Notes under the pieces: model-generated
Told to the model about the DNA's origin: nothing
What the model saw: the letters and a program-made list of their open reading frames with translations, nothing else
The model's database searches: none
DNA from: Sneathiella sp.
Lineage (GTDB): Bacteria; Pseudomonadota; Alphaproteobacteria; Sneathiellales; Sneathiellaceae
Length of the DNA: 64,000 nucleotides
Assembly (NCBI GenBank): GCA_002706985.1
Contig: PAKP01000071.1
Coordinates: 39,724-103,723 of the forward strand
Direction: 5' to 3'
Shown here: piece by piece, positions 25,275-34,527 of the stretch
Layout: each line of letters begins with the position of its first letter
How positions within the stretch are numbered: position 1 is the first letter of the stretch
Made by a program: the position numbers and the translations under genes

Positions 25275-25999
25275 TGTCTGAAACTTCTGAAAAGAGGCCC
25301 TATTTTAGCGTAAAGGATATTCACGCCTATTATGGCGAATCGTACATTGTGCAGGGTGTTTCTTTCGATATCGAGGAAGGAGATATTGTTGCGCTGCTGG
25401 GGCGCAATGGCGCCGGAAAGACATCGACTTTGCGGGCGCTTGCCCGGGTCGACAGCCCGAATTTGAAGCGTGGCGAGATTTACCTCGACGGCAAGCCAAT
25501 ACACACGCTCAAGGCTTTTCAGGCAGCGAGCAAGGGTATTCAACTCGTTCCTGAAGACCGCCGGATCATTGGTGGTTTGACAGTGGAGGAGAATCTTGTC
25601 CTTGCCCAGGTTGCGGAACCAAAAGGCTGGGAGATCGAACGTATATATGATCATTTTCCCCGTCTTGGGGAACGACGCAATCAGGATGCGATCACTATGT
25701 CCGGCGGCGAACAGCAGATGCTCGCGGTTGCCCGGGCTCTTGCTCGGGATGTGAAGCTCCTGTTTCTGGATGAGCCCTATGAAGGACTTGCTCCCGTCAT
25801 TGTGCAGGAGATTGAGAAAATTCTGCTGGAGATCAAGAAACTGGGGATTACGACGATCATCGTCGAGCAAAATGCGATCGCTGCGCTGAAGCTGGCGGAC
25901 AAGGCGTTAATCCTTGATATGGGCCAGATTGCCTTTCGCGGCACGGCGCAGCAAGTCCTTGATGATCAGGAATTACGTCATGAATATCTGGCGATTTGA
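25274..25999 (+). CDS. ABC transporter ATP-binding protein, LivF type
   Basis: Cytoplasmic ATPase, 241 residues, partner of the LivG-like subunit. Walker A is GRNGAGKTS, followed by LVPEDRRIIGGLTVEENL, the signature TMSGGEQQMLAVARAL, Walker B LLFLDEPYEGLAP, and IIVEQNAIAALKLADKALIL. It closes the importer operon; a 126-bp gap then precedes acetyl-CoA synthetase on the same strand, with no terminator that I can see, so read-through is possible. Confidence 0.9.
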   Translation: MSETSEKRPYFSVKDIHAYYGESYIVQGVSFDIEEGDIVALLGRNGAGKTSTLRALARVDSPNLKRGEIYLDGKPIHTLKAFQAASKGIQLVPEDRRIIGGLTVEENLVLAQVAEPKGWEIERIYDHFPRLGERRNQDAITMSGGEQQMLAVARALARDVKLLFLDEPYEGLAPVIVQEIEKILLEIKKLGITTIIVEQNAIAALKLADKALILDMGQIAFRGTAQQVLDDQELRHEYLAI

Positions 26000-26125
26000 T
26001 CGCCTGGAGTCTGGCATATTCTGATATTTTGATTGTATTGGGGTGGCGACGGACGCTTAAATATCCTATTGATTGTTGATAAGTAACAGGACAAAGACAA
26101 ACATTGGGTGAAAGGACTTAAAAGA

Positions 26126-28066
26126 ATGTCTGCAAAGGATCTATATCCCGTACCGGAAGAACTGGCGAAGACGGCATGGGCCGATAAGACGAATTATCAG
26201 GCAATGTACCGCGCGTCGATCGAAGATCCTGAGGCTTTTTGGGGGGAGCATGGCAAGCGTGTTGACTGGATCAAGCCCTACACGAAGGTCAAGGATGTTT
26301 CCTATGATAAAGATGATTTGCACATTCGCTGGTTCTATGACGGCACACTTAATGTCAGCTACAATTGCCTTGACAGGCACCTTGATGCCCGCGGGGATAG
26401 CACTGCGATAATCTGGGAAGGGGATGATCCCAACGACGATAAAACACTGACATATCGAGAATTGCATGCCGAGGTATGTAAATTTGCAAATGTCTTGAAG
26501 GCGCAGGGAATAAAGAAAGGGGATCGCGTAACCCTCTATATGCCCATGATCGTGGAGGCGGCTGTTGCCATGCTGGCCTGTACCCGCATTGGCGCCATCC
26601 ATTCGATTGTGTTTGGTGGTTTTTCCCCCGACGCATTAGCAGGCCGCATTCAGGACTGCAAATCAAACTGCATCATTACGGCGGATGAGGGTGTTCGCGG
26701 GGGCAAGCCAATTCCCCTCAAGGCCAATACAGATAAGGCGCTGGAAGATTGTCCGGATTGTGCCACCTGCATCGTTGTGGAACGCACAGGCAAAAAGACA
26801 GGCTGGGTTGACGGACGGGACGTCTGGTATCACGAAGAAATGTCCAAGGTTGACGCCGACTGCCCGCCAGAAGAAATGAATGCGGAAGACCCGCTTTTCA
26901 TCCTTTATACCTCGGGCTCAACCGGGCAGCCGAAAGGTGTTCTGCATACGACTGGCGGATACATCGTCTATGCTGCGATGACTCATCGTTATGTGTTCGA
27001 CTATCACGATGGCGATATTTACTGGTGTACAGCCGATGTCGGCTGGGTGACGGGCCATAGCTATATTATATACGGCCCGCTTGCAAACGGGGCGACAACC
27101 CTGATGTTTGAAGGCGTGCCGAATTACCCAACGGTCTCACGCTTCTGGGAAGTTTGTGATAAGCACCAAGTCAATATTTTCTATACGGCACCAACGGCAA
27201 TCCGCGCTCTGATGCGCGATGGTGATGAACCGGTTAAAAAGACATCCCGCAAGTCGCTCCGTCTGTTGGGCTCGGTTGGAGAGCCGATTAACCCGGAAGC
27301 CTGGCGATGGTATTATGATGTTGTCGGCGAAGGCCGATGCCCGATCGTTGATACATGGTGGCAGACGGAGACCGGCGGTATTCTGATTTCTCCGTTGCCT
27401 GGTGCGACGGCACTGAAACCGGGCTCGGCTACTCTTCCATTCTTCGGAATAGACCCTGTGATGGTGGATAGTGAGGGGAAGGTACTAGAAGGAGCCTGCG
27501 AAGGCGTCCTTTGCATCAAGGATAGCTGGCCGGGCCAGATGCGGACTGTCTATGGCGATCATGAACGCTTCATTCAGACCTATTTTTCAAATTTCCCCGG
27601 CCGTTATTTCACGGGCGACGGCGCCCGCCGCGACGAGGATGGATATTACTGGATCACCGGACGGGTGGATGACGTGATCAATGTGTCCGGGCATCGCATG
27701 GGTACAGCGGAAGTCGAAAGCGCGCTGGTCGCTCATGATCTCGTTGCCGAAGCTGCTGTTGTGGGCTATCCCCATGATATCAAGGGACAGGGAATATATG
27801 CCTATGTGACGCTGACATCGGGGGTTGAGCCGACGGAAGAACTACGGGCGGAACTCTCAAAATGGGTACGACAGGAAATCGGACCGATCGCGACACCGGA
27901 TCTGATCCAATGGGCACCGGGATTGCCGAAGACCCGATCCGGCAAGATAATGCGGCGGATATTGCGGAAAGTTGCGGAAAATGACTACGGAAGTCTTGGG
28001 GATACATCAACATTGGCCGAACCCGCGGTCGTTGACGATCTGATCTCAAACCGAATGAACAGATAA
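26126..28066 (+). CDS. acsA: Acetyl-CoA synthetase (AMP-forming)
   Basis: Activates acetate with ATP and CoA to acetyl-CoA. Full-length (646 residues) with N-terminal ACAS domain ([20 protein letters not shown]), P-loop [19 protein letters not shown], the signature [49 protein letters not shown], and the acetylatable lysine loop [15 protein letters not shown]. The ATG at 26126 has AAAGGA at good spacing; a GTG at 26108 is less likely. The downstream genes form a two-component system with a symporter-type sensor, which in other proteobacteria (CrbS/R) controls acs. Confidence 0.95.
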   Translation: MSAKDLYPVPEELAKTAWADKTNYQAMYRASIEDPEAFWGEHGKRVDWIKPYTKVKDVSYDKDDLHIRWFYDGTLNVSYNCLDRHLDARGDSTAIIWEGDDPNDDKTLTYRELHAEVCKFANVLKAQGIKKGDRVTLYMPMIVEAAVAMLACTRIGAIHSIVFGGFSPDALAGRIQDCKSNCIITADEGVRGGKPIPLKANTDKALEDCPDCATCIVVERTGKKTGWVDGRDVWYHEEMSKVDADCPPEEMNAEDPLFILYTSGSTGQPKGVLHTTGGYIVYAAMTHRYVFDYHDGDIYWCTADVGWVTGHSYIIYGPLANGATTLMFEGVPNYPTVSRFWEVCDKHQVNIFYTAPTAIRALMRDGDEPVKKTSRKSLRLLGSVGEPINPEAWRWYYDVVGEGRCPIVDTWWQTETGGILISPLPGATALKPGSATLPFFGIDPVMVDSEGKVLEGACEGVLCIKDSWPGQMRTVYGDHERFIQTYFSNFPGRYFTGDGARRDEDGYYWITGRVDDVINVSGHRMGTAEVESALVAHDLVAEAAVVGYPHDIKGQGIYAYVTLTSGVEPTEELRAELSKWVRQEIGPIATPDLIQWAPGLPKTRSGKIMRRILRKVAENDYGSLGDTSTLAEPAVVDDLISNRMNR

Positions 28067-28245
28067 TGTTCGCGAGCGTCATTTCTGGATAGAGATTGAC
28101 CGATGACAATATCCGGAAGAATAGGGTATGATTGACGTTCAGGAAGCCGAAGAGTTGGGCAACGAATATAAAAGAGCATGGTGCAAAGCCGGAACCTATC
28201 GTTGACCCTCAGCATCTTCGGCGAAGTGAGGGAGCGAACGCCAAT

Positions 28246-28638
28246 ATGTCACATACGGTGCTTGTCGTGGAGGACGAACCGAATATCGTCCTGTCACTAC
28301 AGTTTATATTGAGACAAGCGGGCTTCACGGTGCGCGTAGCCCGCGATGGCGATCAGGCGTTGCGGGCGATAGATGATTATGTACCCAATCTGGTGATACT
28401 GGATATCATGTTGCCCAAACAGGACGGCTTTGCGGTATGCGAGGCGATCCGGGCGAACGCCGCCTGCCGGAACGTAAAAATTATTATGTTGTCAGCAAAA
28501 AGCCGAGAGGCCGACAAGGAGCGGGCGCTTGCGCTGGGTGCGGATGAATTTGTGACCAAGCCTTTTTCCACCCGGGCGCTTGGTAAAATGGTCAAGGATA
28601 TCGTTACGATAAAGAAACCGGTACATCAGGCGAAATAG
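28246..28638 (+). CDS. Single-domain response regulator (CheY-like receiver)
   Basis: Receiver domain only, 130 residues. Acidic pocket E9/D10, phospho-acceptor D53 in VILDIMLPK, S83 in IIMLSAKS, and K105 in FVTKPF are all present, so it should be phosphorylated. There is no DNA-binding or enzymatic output domain. A longer open frame begins at 28132, but its first 38 codons lack family character; the ATG at 28246 has GAGGGA upstream. It lies between acs and the sensor kinase. Output may be by protein-protein contact or as a phosphate shuttle or sink. Confidence 0.88.
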   Translation: MSHTVLVVEDEPNIVLSLQFILRQAGFTVRVARDGDQALRAIDDYVPNLVILDIMLPKQDGFAVCEAIRANAACRNVKIIMLSAKSREADKERALALGADEFVTKPFSTRALGKMVKDIVTIKKPVHQAK

Positions 28639-28680
28639 TCTGAAAAGACGGGATAATGAAGATAATACGGACATGAATGG

Positions 28681-28947
28681 ATGATTAGGACCGGGCGCAA
28701 AAAGGAATGGTCAATCCTGCTGTTTGTAGTCTGTCTGATAGCCTTCGTGCCGCCAATGATTTCCCTTTTTGATGTGCCGACCTTAATTTCTGGAATTCCC
28801 ATCAGCTATTTGTATATGTTCGGGGTCTGGGCGGCTGTAATTGCCATGACGGCTCTTGGCGCACGGCGCGGGATCGAGAAAACGGTCGAGACACCTGGCA
28901 CGGGGCGCGATAGGATCGCCGCCGACAGCGAGAGGGGAAATGAATAA
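28681..28947 (+). CDS. Small two-helix membrane protein, probable symporter accessory subunit (DUF3311-like)
   Basis: 88 residues with two predicted helices (about 10-30 and 41-60) and a hydrophilic, charged C-terminal tail. The pattern LIAFVPPMISLFD...PTLISGIPISYLYMFGVWA resembles DUF3311-type proteins, which are encoded just before Na+/solute symporters. Its stop overlaps the start of the symporter-kinase by one nucleotide (TAATG), so the two are coupled. Function is not known; assignment to DUF3311 is by pattern and uncertain. Confidence 0.7.
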   Translation: MIRTGRKKEWSILLFVVCLIAFVPPMISLFDVPTLISGIPISYLYMFGVWAAVIAMTALGARRGIEKTVETPGTGRDRIAADSERGNE

Positions 28948-31697
28948 TGTCCGGCGGTATCGTCCTCACGGTTTCATTTCTCTATCTGGGTCTGTTGTTT
29001 GCCATTGCCCAGTTTGTTGATTCACGGGCTGAAAAAGGCCGCCCTCTTACCAGAAACCCTTATATCTACACTCTTTCAATCGCAGTATTCTGCACCTCCT
29101 GGACATTCTATGGCAGTGTTGGATTAGCGGCGACACAGGGCCTTGATTTTTTGCCCATTTATCTTGGTCCGACACTTGTCTTCGTGCTCTGGTCGATCAT
29201 CTGGGTCAAGATTGTCCGGATCTGCAAGGTCCATCGTATCACCTCCATTGCCGACTTCATCGCGTCGCGTTATGGCAAGCAGGCGAAGCTGGGTGGTCTG
29301 GTGACCATCATCGCCGTGGTCGGGACGACGCCTTATATTTCCCTGCAGCTTAAATCGATTGCGACGAGCTTTCGTATTCTGGTAAGTTCGTCAGAAACGG
29401 CGTTACTCCATGCGCCGAGTGAGCCCATATTCTTTATTGATACGACCCTAATTGTGGCAATTGCTCTCGCGCTCTTCGCTATTCTTTTCGGGACACGCCA
29501 CATTGATGCGAGTGAGCATCATGAGGGGCTGGTCGCCGCCATCGCCTTTGAATCCGTGGTCAAGTTGGTGTCCTTCCTCGCCGTTGGCTTTTTCGTAACC
29601 TATGGCCTGTTTAACGGCTTCTCCGATTTGTTCTCGACGGCTGCAAACAGGGGGCTCAGCGAGCTTTTTACGGTATCAAGTGATCACGACTACAGCATCT
29701 GGATGACGATGACGGTCTTATCCATGGCCGCGATCATTTGTCTGCCAAGACAGTTCTATATCACCGCAGTCGAAAATCCGGATGAGTCATTTCTGCGCAA
29801 GGCAACCTGGCTGTTCCCGCTTTATCTGCTGGTCATTAATATCTTTGTCTTGCCGATTGCGCTTGCGGGCCGCCTGTCATTTGACAGGGCTTCGGCCGAT
29901 GCGGATATGTTCATGCTCACCGTGCCGCTTTTTCATGATCAGGCCTTTCTTGCCCTCATCGCCTTTGTCGGCGGGCTGTCCGCCGCAACCTCCATGGTTA
30001 TTGTGGCGGCGATCGCTTTGAGCACGATGGTCTGTAATGATCTCATTATGCCGCTTCTACTTCGCTGGAAGGGGTTGAATATCAACAAGAATGACGACCT
30101 CACTGGCCTTCTACTAACGATCAGGCGGGTCAGCATTCTGCTGATATTGATTTTGGGATATGTCTACTACCTGATCGCAAGCGAGTCATATTCGCTTGTA
30201 ACCATCGGGCTTGTCTCCTTTGCGGCGGCGGCCCAGTTTGCGCCGGCTATCATTGGTGGCATCTTCTGGAAGGGAGCCTCCTACCGCGGCGCTTTGGCGG
30301 GTCTTGCCCTCGGATTTTTGGTCTGGCTTTATACATTGTTGTTGCCGTCTTTTGCACAGTCCGGCTGGCTTCCGTTGAGTTTCATCACAGACGGGCCTTA
30401 TGGAATTGCCATGCTTAAGCCCTATGCCTTGTTTGGAATGGATGGGTTTGACCGTCTCACCCACGCTATGTTCTGGAGCATGCTGCTCAATATCGGCGCT
30501 TATTGGGTGGTATCCCTGTTGACGCAACAGACGGCAATCGAACGTATTCAGGGTACGCTTTTTGTAGATGTTTTTGGGCATACGGATGACGAGCGGGACA
30601 GCCGGTACTGGCGTGGCTCGGCAACCGTAGCAGATTTGCAGCAGCTGGTTGGTCGTTTCGTTGGCGTGCAGCGGGCGGCGCAGGCATTTTCGGATTTCGC
30701 GGCTGATCGTGATATCAACTTACGGAAAAGCCAGACTGCGGACGCGGCGCTTCTCGACTTCGCTGAAAAAATGCTCGCAGGCGCCATCGGCTCGGCGACG
30801 GCGCGGGTCATGGTCGGATCGGTGGTCAAGGGAGAGATTGTCGGCCTTGAGGAAGTCTATCGTATTCTGGATGAAACCAGCCAGGTTATAGAGTACAGTC
30901 ATCGCCTTGAGCAAAAATCGGCAGAACTTGAGCGCGCAACGGCGCAGCTCAGGAATGCGAATGAACGATTGCAGGAGTTGGATTCTCTGAAAGATCACTT
31001 CCTCTCCATGGTTAGCCATGAACTGCGGACGCCATTGACGTCGCTCCGTGCCTTTGGTGAAATTCTTGTGGATAATCCGGAAGTCTCTCCAGAGGAACGA
31101 ACGCAATTTCTGAATGTCATCATCAAGGAAAGCTCGCGATTGACACGTCTTATTGACCAGCTCCTGGATCTTGCCCGGATGGAGGCAGGACAGATGGATT
31201 GGTCCCTCGATACGGTGGATATGGAGGCAACACTGCGAGAAGCTATGGCGTCACTTGCCGGCCTGATCAAGGAAAATGATGTCATCGTGGATGTTCAAAC
31301 TCCGGATGATCTACCCAAGGTACGTGCAGATCGCGATCAGTTGATACAGGTCATCATCAACCTTGTGTCAAATGCCATTAAGTTCTGTGATAAGTCACAA
31401 GGGCGTATCAATGTCTCTGTCTCCGTTGCAGAAACCATGCTGGAAGTCAGTGTCGCTGATAACGGCAAGGGAATCCCGGAAAATATGCTCACGCGGATTT
31501 TTGAAAAATTCCATCAGTCGCTTGATCGGGGTGAGGATAAACCACAAGGTTCCGGTCTGGGGCTTGCCATCTGCCGTGAGATTGTCACTTTTCACGGAGG
31601 GCAGGTCGGGGCTGTTAACAAGCCGGAAGGAGGGGCGGTATTCACCTTCACCATTCCACGCGCCGATAGTTTGGATGTCCGGCTCTCTGCGGAATAG
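28947..31697 (+). CDS. Na+/solute symporter-histidine kinase fusion (CbrA/CrbS-like sensor)
   Basis: Membrane sensor kinase of 916 residues. Residues 1 to about 540 form a 12-13 helix SSS (SLC5-like) symporter module. A soluble STAC-like linker (about 560-660) and a coiled coil (RLEQKSAELERATAQLRNAN) follow. The kinase core has H box MVSHELRTPLTSL (His691), N box VIINLVSNAIKFCDK, G1 DNGKGIP and G2 GSGLGLAIC. There is no attached receiver. Homologues sense or transport the same solute (histidine for CbrA, acetate-linked for CrbS). Adjacency to acs suggests acetate or a similar acid. Confidence 0.9.
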   Translation: MSGGIVLTVSFLYLGLLFAIAQFVDSRAEKGRPLTRNPYIYTLSIAVFCTSWTFYGSVGLAATQGLDFLPIYLGPTLVFVLWSIIWVKIVRICKVHRITSIADFIASRYGKQAKLGGLVTIIAVVGTTPYISLQLKSIATSFRILVSSSETALLHAPSEPIFFIDTTLIVAIALALFAILFGTRHIDASEHHEGLVAAIAFESVVKLVSFLAVGFFVTYGLFNGFSDLFSTAANRGLSELFTVSSDHDYSIWMTMTVLSMAAIICLPRQFYITAVENPDESFLRKATWLFPLYLLVINIFVLPIALAGRLSFDRASADADMFMLTVPLFHDQAFLALIAFVGGLSAATSMVIVAAIALSTMVCNDLIMPLLLRWKGLNINKNDDLTGLLLTIRRVSILLILILGYVYYLIASESYSLVTIGLVSFAAAAQFAPAIIGGIFWKGASYRGALAGLALGFLVWLYTLLLPSFAQSGWLPLSFITDGPYGIAMLKPYALFGMDGFDRLTHAMFWSMLLNIGAYWVVSLLTQQTAIERIQGTLFVDVFGHTDDERDSRYWRGSATVADLQQLVGRFVGVQRAAQAFSDFAADRDINLRKSQTADAALLDFAEKMLAGAIGSATARVMVGSVVKGEIVGLEEVYRILDETSQVIEYSHRLEQKSAELERATAQLRNANERLQELDSLKDHFLSMVSHELRTPLTSLRAFGEILVDNPEVSPEERTQFLNVIIKESSRLTRLIDQLLDLARMEAGQMDWSLDTVDMEATLREAMASLAGLIKENDVIVDVQTPDDLPKVRADRDQLIQVIINLVSNAIKFCDKSQGRINVSVSVAETMLEVSVADNGKGIPENMLTRIFEKFHQSLDRGEDKPQGSGLGLAICREIVTFHGGQVGAVNKPEGGAVFTFTIPRADSLDVRLSAE

Positions 31698-31704
31698 TCA
31701 ATAA

Positions 31705-32469
31705 TCAGAACAACGCCCGGTAGATCATTATCACACCTATCAGAGCGACGAGGATAAGGACGAACTTCTTGAAGGTAGCTTGCGGAATACGACCGCGCAC
31801 TTTAGTTCCGACCCACATGCCTGCAAACAGAGGAATGAGTCCAATAACGCTGTAGGCGATTTCGGTGGGTTTCAGAAAATCCATGCTTTGTAGGCTGAGC
31901 AACAGGAATATGCTACCTCCGAACAGCATGACACTCACGGCGGAGACGAAATCATCCTTTTCAAGCCCAAGAGCAATGAAAAAGAAAACCGGCAGGGTGC
32001 CATAGAGCGTTGTTATACCGCCGATAATACCAGCTGCAAGGCCTATGAGAGGGCCATATAGATTCTCCCTTGTGCCTAGAAAAGAAAAGGAGATACCGGT
32101 GATTTCGAGCGTGGCTATAAACATCAGGAAAATACCGACTGCGATCAGCAAATACTGTGTCTCCACAGCAGATAGCATGAAGACGCCGATTGGCAGGCCG
32201 ATAAACAAGCCTAGAAACAGTCGCCAGTGTCGCAAAATGACAGATTTGATCCGCCCGGACACCATCATCTGGACGAAATTGGTAACGACCATTGGAATAG
32301 TCATGATGGAGACAGCAGAAGGCAGTGACATGAAGAGGACGATTGGCGGAACGGCAATTGTGGGAAGGCCGAAGGCGGCAATTCCTTTCACGAATCCACC
32401 AAGCGCGAAAGCGATGCAGACAACCAGTAAATTGAAAAGATTGAATTCAGGAAGATATTGCGCGATCAT
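31705..32469 (-). CDS. TauE/SafE family membrane exporter
   Basis: Integral membrane protein of the sulfite-exporter TauE/SafE (DUF81) family, 254 residues with about eight helices and the family's internal duplication. Recognisable stretches are FALGGFVKGIAAFGLPTIAV near the N-terminus and AAGIIGGITTLYGTLPVFFF in the second half. Family members export sulfite, sulfoacetate or other organosulfur anions; substrate here is unknown. It is convergent with the sensor kinase, only 7 nt between stops, and divergent from the next gene across a 148-bp gap. Confidence 0.83.
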   Translation of the reverse strand: MIAQYLPEFNLFNLLVVCIAFALGGFVKGIAAFGLPTIAVPPIVLFMSLPSAVSIMTIPMVVTNFVQMMVSGRIKSVILRHWRLFLGLFIGLPIGVFMLSAVETQYLLIAVGIFLMFIATLEITGISFSFLGTRENLYGPLIGLAAGIIGGITTLYGTLPVFFFIALGLEKDDFVSAVSVMLFGGSIFLLLSLQSMDFLKPTEIAYSVIGLIPLFAGMWVGTKVRGRIPQATFKKFVLILVALIGVIMIYRALF

Positions 32470-32617
32470 GACACGGACTGCATTGAATTAAAAATAAACA
32501 CCATTCCGGACAGGGCGCTCCGGATCGGACAGCAAGACTATGGACTAAAAAAATGCTTTGCAGCAAACAAATAAATTACATTTTCAAAGAAGCAGTATGT
32601 GAGTGGTGGAGTATTTC

Positions 32618-33622
32618 ATGAAAGCCTGGGTCATCAACGGAGAGCAGGGAATTGAGAGCCTTGAATTGATCGAGCGGGAGATCCCTACACCGGGACCAGG
32701 CGAGATACTGGTGCGCTTGCGCGCCAACTCCATCAATTATCGTGATCTGTCGACAATCAAGAATGTCAGGGCGCGTGGTATTCTGGAGCCGCGTATTCCG
32801 AACTCCGATGGTGCCGGTGTTGTCGAGGATGTGGGCGACGGCGTTACCACCTTTAAGAAGGGCGACCGTGTTGTTGGAACCTTTTTCCAGAATTGGACCA
32901 GCGGGGCCATTCATGATGATGCAATGGCCAGTGCCCTTGGCGGTCCGATCGACGGCCTTCTATGTGAATATGCCATTCTGAAAGAAAACGGCGCTCTACC
33001 GATACCAGATCATCTGTCGTTTGAGGAGGCTGCGACCCTGCCTTGCGCCGGGCTCACCGCCTGGAACTGCCTGATCGAAGGGGGGCAAGCACGCGCCGGG
33101 CAGACTGCATTGCTTCTGGGCACCGGGGGTGTCTCCATCTTCGCGCAGCAGCTTGCCAAAGCCTCAGGCATTCGAACCATCCTGACCTCAAGCAGTGAGG
33201 AGAAGCTTGATCGGGCAAAAACCCTCGGCGCGAAAGATGTCATCAATTACAGGGACCATCCGGAGTGGGAGAAGAAGGTCCTGGAGATGACGGACGGACG
33301 CGGAGTGGATGTAGTCGTTGAAGTTGGCGGGGCCGGAACACTTGAGAAATCGATTGCGGCGGTGCGGCTGGGCGGACGGATATCCCTCGTTGGCGTGTTG
33401 ACGGGCGGGCAGATTGACCCGACATCCATCATGCGGAAATCCATCACCTTGCAGGGGATTTATGTTGGTCCTCGTGATATGTTCGCGCGACTGAACGCAG
33501 CGCTTTCGCACAATGATATTCGTCCGGTTATTGACGCGACTGTCGATTTTCGGGACGCGAGGGAGGCCTACCGGATGATGGAACAGGCGGGTCACTTCGG
33601 AAAGATCGTGATAAAAATCTAA
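32618..33622 (+). CDS. Zinc-independent MDR oxidoreductase (quinone oxidoreductase-like)
   Basis: NAD(P)H-dependent medium-chain reductase of 334 residues. It lacks the Cys/His zinc ligands and the four-Cys lobe of the alcohol dehydrogenase at 1285. N-terminal NSINYRDL, then SDGAGVVEDVG, and the nucleotide motif LLLGTGGVSIFAQQLAK define the subfamily. The ATG at 32618 is preferred over the GTG five codons earlier because GTGGAG then serves as ribosome site. First gene of a likely three-gene cassette with an FAH hydrolase and an esterase (gaps 28 and 31 nt). Confidence 0.83.
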   Translation: MKAWVINGEQGIESLELIEREIPTPGPGEILVRLRANSINYRDLSTIKNVRARGILEPRIPNSDGAGVVEDVGDGVTTFKKGDRVVGTFFQNWTSGAIHDDAMASALGGPIDGLLCEYAILKENGALPIPDHLSFEEAATLPCAGLTAWNCLIEGGQARAGQTALLLGTGGVSIFAQQLAKASGIRTILTSSSEEKLDRAKTLGAKDVINYRDHPEWEKKVLEMTDGRGVDVVVEVGGAGTLEKSIAAVRLGGRISLVGVLTGGQIDPTSIMRKSITLQGIYVGPRDMFARLNAALSHNDIRPVIDATVDFRDAREAYRMMEQAGHFGKIVIKI

Positions 33623-33650
33623 ACAGCTGAAAATATGCGGGGGAATGAGC

Positions 33651-34496
33651 ATGAAGCTACTGAGATATGGCCCTTTGGGAGAAGAAAAGCCGGGACTGAT
33701 CGATACGGAGGGTAAAATCCGTGATCTCAGCGGTGCTGTCTCTGATATCGCGGGTGATGCACTGACGGATGCAGGAATCGCAAAACTTCGTGATCTCGAC
33801 CCAAAATCCTTGCCGCTCGTGGATGGGGAGCCCCGGATTGGTCCATGTGTGGGCAACGTCGGAAAATTTGTGTGCATAGGGTTGAACTATTCAGATCATG
33901 CGGCCGAAGCGGGCCAGCCGGTGCCAACTGAACCCATTGTCTTCATGAAGGCGACATCGGCCATTTGCGGGCCCAATGACAATGTAGAAATACCGCGTAG
34001 CTCGGTAAAAACCGACTGGGAGGCTGAGCTAGGTGTGATCATAGGCAAGCGAGCGAAATATGTCAGCGAGTCGGAAGCGCTGGACCATGTCGCCGGTTAT
34101 TGTGTCGTGAATGATGTCTCTGAGCGGGCGTTTCAGTCCGAGCGGTTGGGGCAGTGGACAAAAGGCAAAAGCCATGACAGCTTTGGTCCTATTGGACCCT
34201 GGATGGTGACGCGCGACGAAGTGCCGGACCCGCAAAACCTCGATTTATGGCTCGAGGTTGACGGCGTGCGGCGGCAGGACGGCAATACGGATACGATGAT
34301 CTTCGGCGTAGCCAAAATTATTTCCTATCTCAGCCAGTTCATGACCCTGGATGTTGGTGATGTGATCTCGACCGGGACTCCGCCGGGTGTCGGAATGGGG
34401 CAGAAGCCAAACCCCATTTTCCTTAAGCCGGGTCAGATCATGAAACTTGGCGTCGAAGGGCTGGGCGTACAGAAGCAAACGACGATACAGGCATAG
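33651..34496 (+). CDS. Fumarylacetoacetate hydrolase (FAH) family protein
   Basis: Metal-dependent FAH-fold enzyme of 281 residues. The metal and substrate motifs are visible: GLNYSDHAAEAG, TDWEAELGVIIGK, VNDVSERAFQ, WTKGKSHDSFGPIGPW and ISTGTPPGVGMG. Close relatives are annotated as ureidoglycolate lyase, 2,4-diketo-3-deoxy-L-fuconate hydrolase or acylpyruvase, so the reaction (C-C hydrolysis or hydration of a 2-keto acid) is uncertain. It is not the purine-pathway ureidoglycolate lyase, which is encoded at 53582. The ATG at 33651 fits GCGGGGGA better than the ATG two codons earlier. Confidence 0.85.
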   Translation: MKLLRYGPLGEEKPGLIDTEGKIRDLSGAVSDIAGDALTDAGIAKLRDLDPKSLPLVDGEPRIGPCVGNVGKFVCIGLNYSDHAAEAGQPVPTEPIVFMKATSAICGPNDNVEIPRSSVKTDWEAELGVIIGKRAKYVSESEALDHVAGYCVVNDVSERAFQSERLGQWTKGKSHDSFGPIGPWMVTRDEVPDPQNLDLWLEVDGVRRQDGNTDTMIFGVAKIISYLSQFMTLDVGDVISTGTPPGVGMGQKPNPIFLKPGQIMKLGVEGLGVQKQTTIQA

Positions 34497-34527
34497 CCGA
34501 CATTTCTGTAAAGGGAGAACAGAGAGC

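Noticed and set aside
26483..26490. Exact TTTGCAAA, the consensus ScfR/RamB-type box
   Set aside because: It lies inside the acs coding region about 360 bp after the start and encodes conserved residues, so it is probably chance; an intragenic site cannot be fully excluded.
33651..34496. FAH protein as the ureidoglycolate lyase of the purine pathway
   Set aside because: A clear AllA-type ureidoglycolate lyase is encoded in the purine operon at 53582, and this gene sits in a different cassette.
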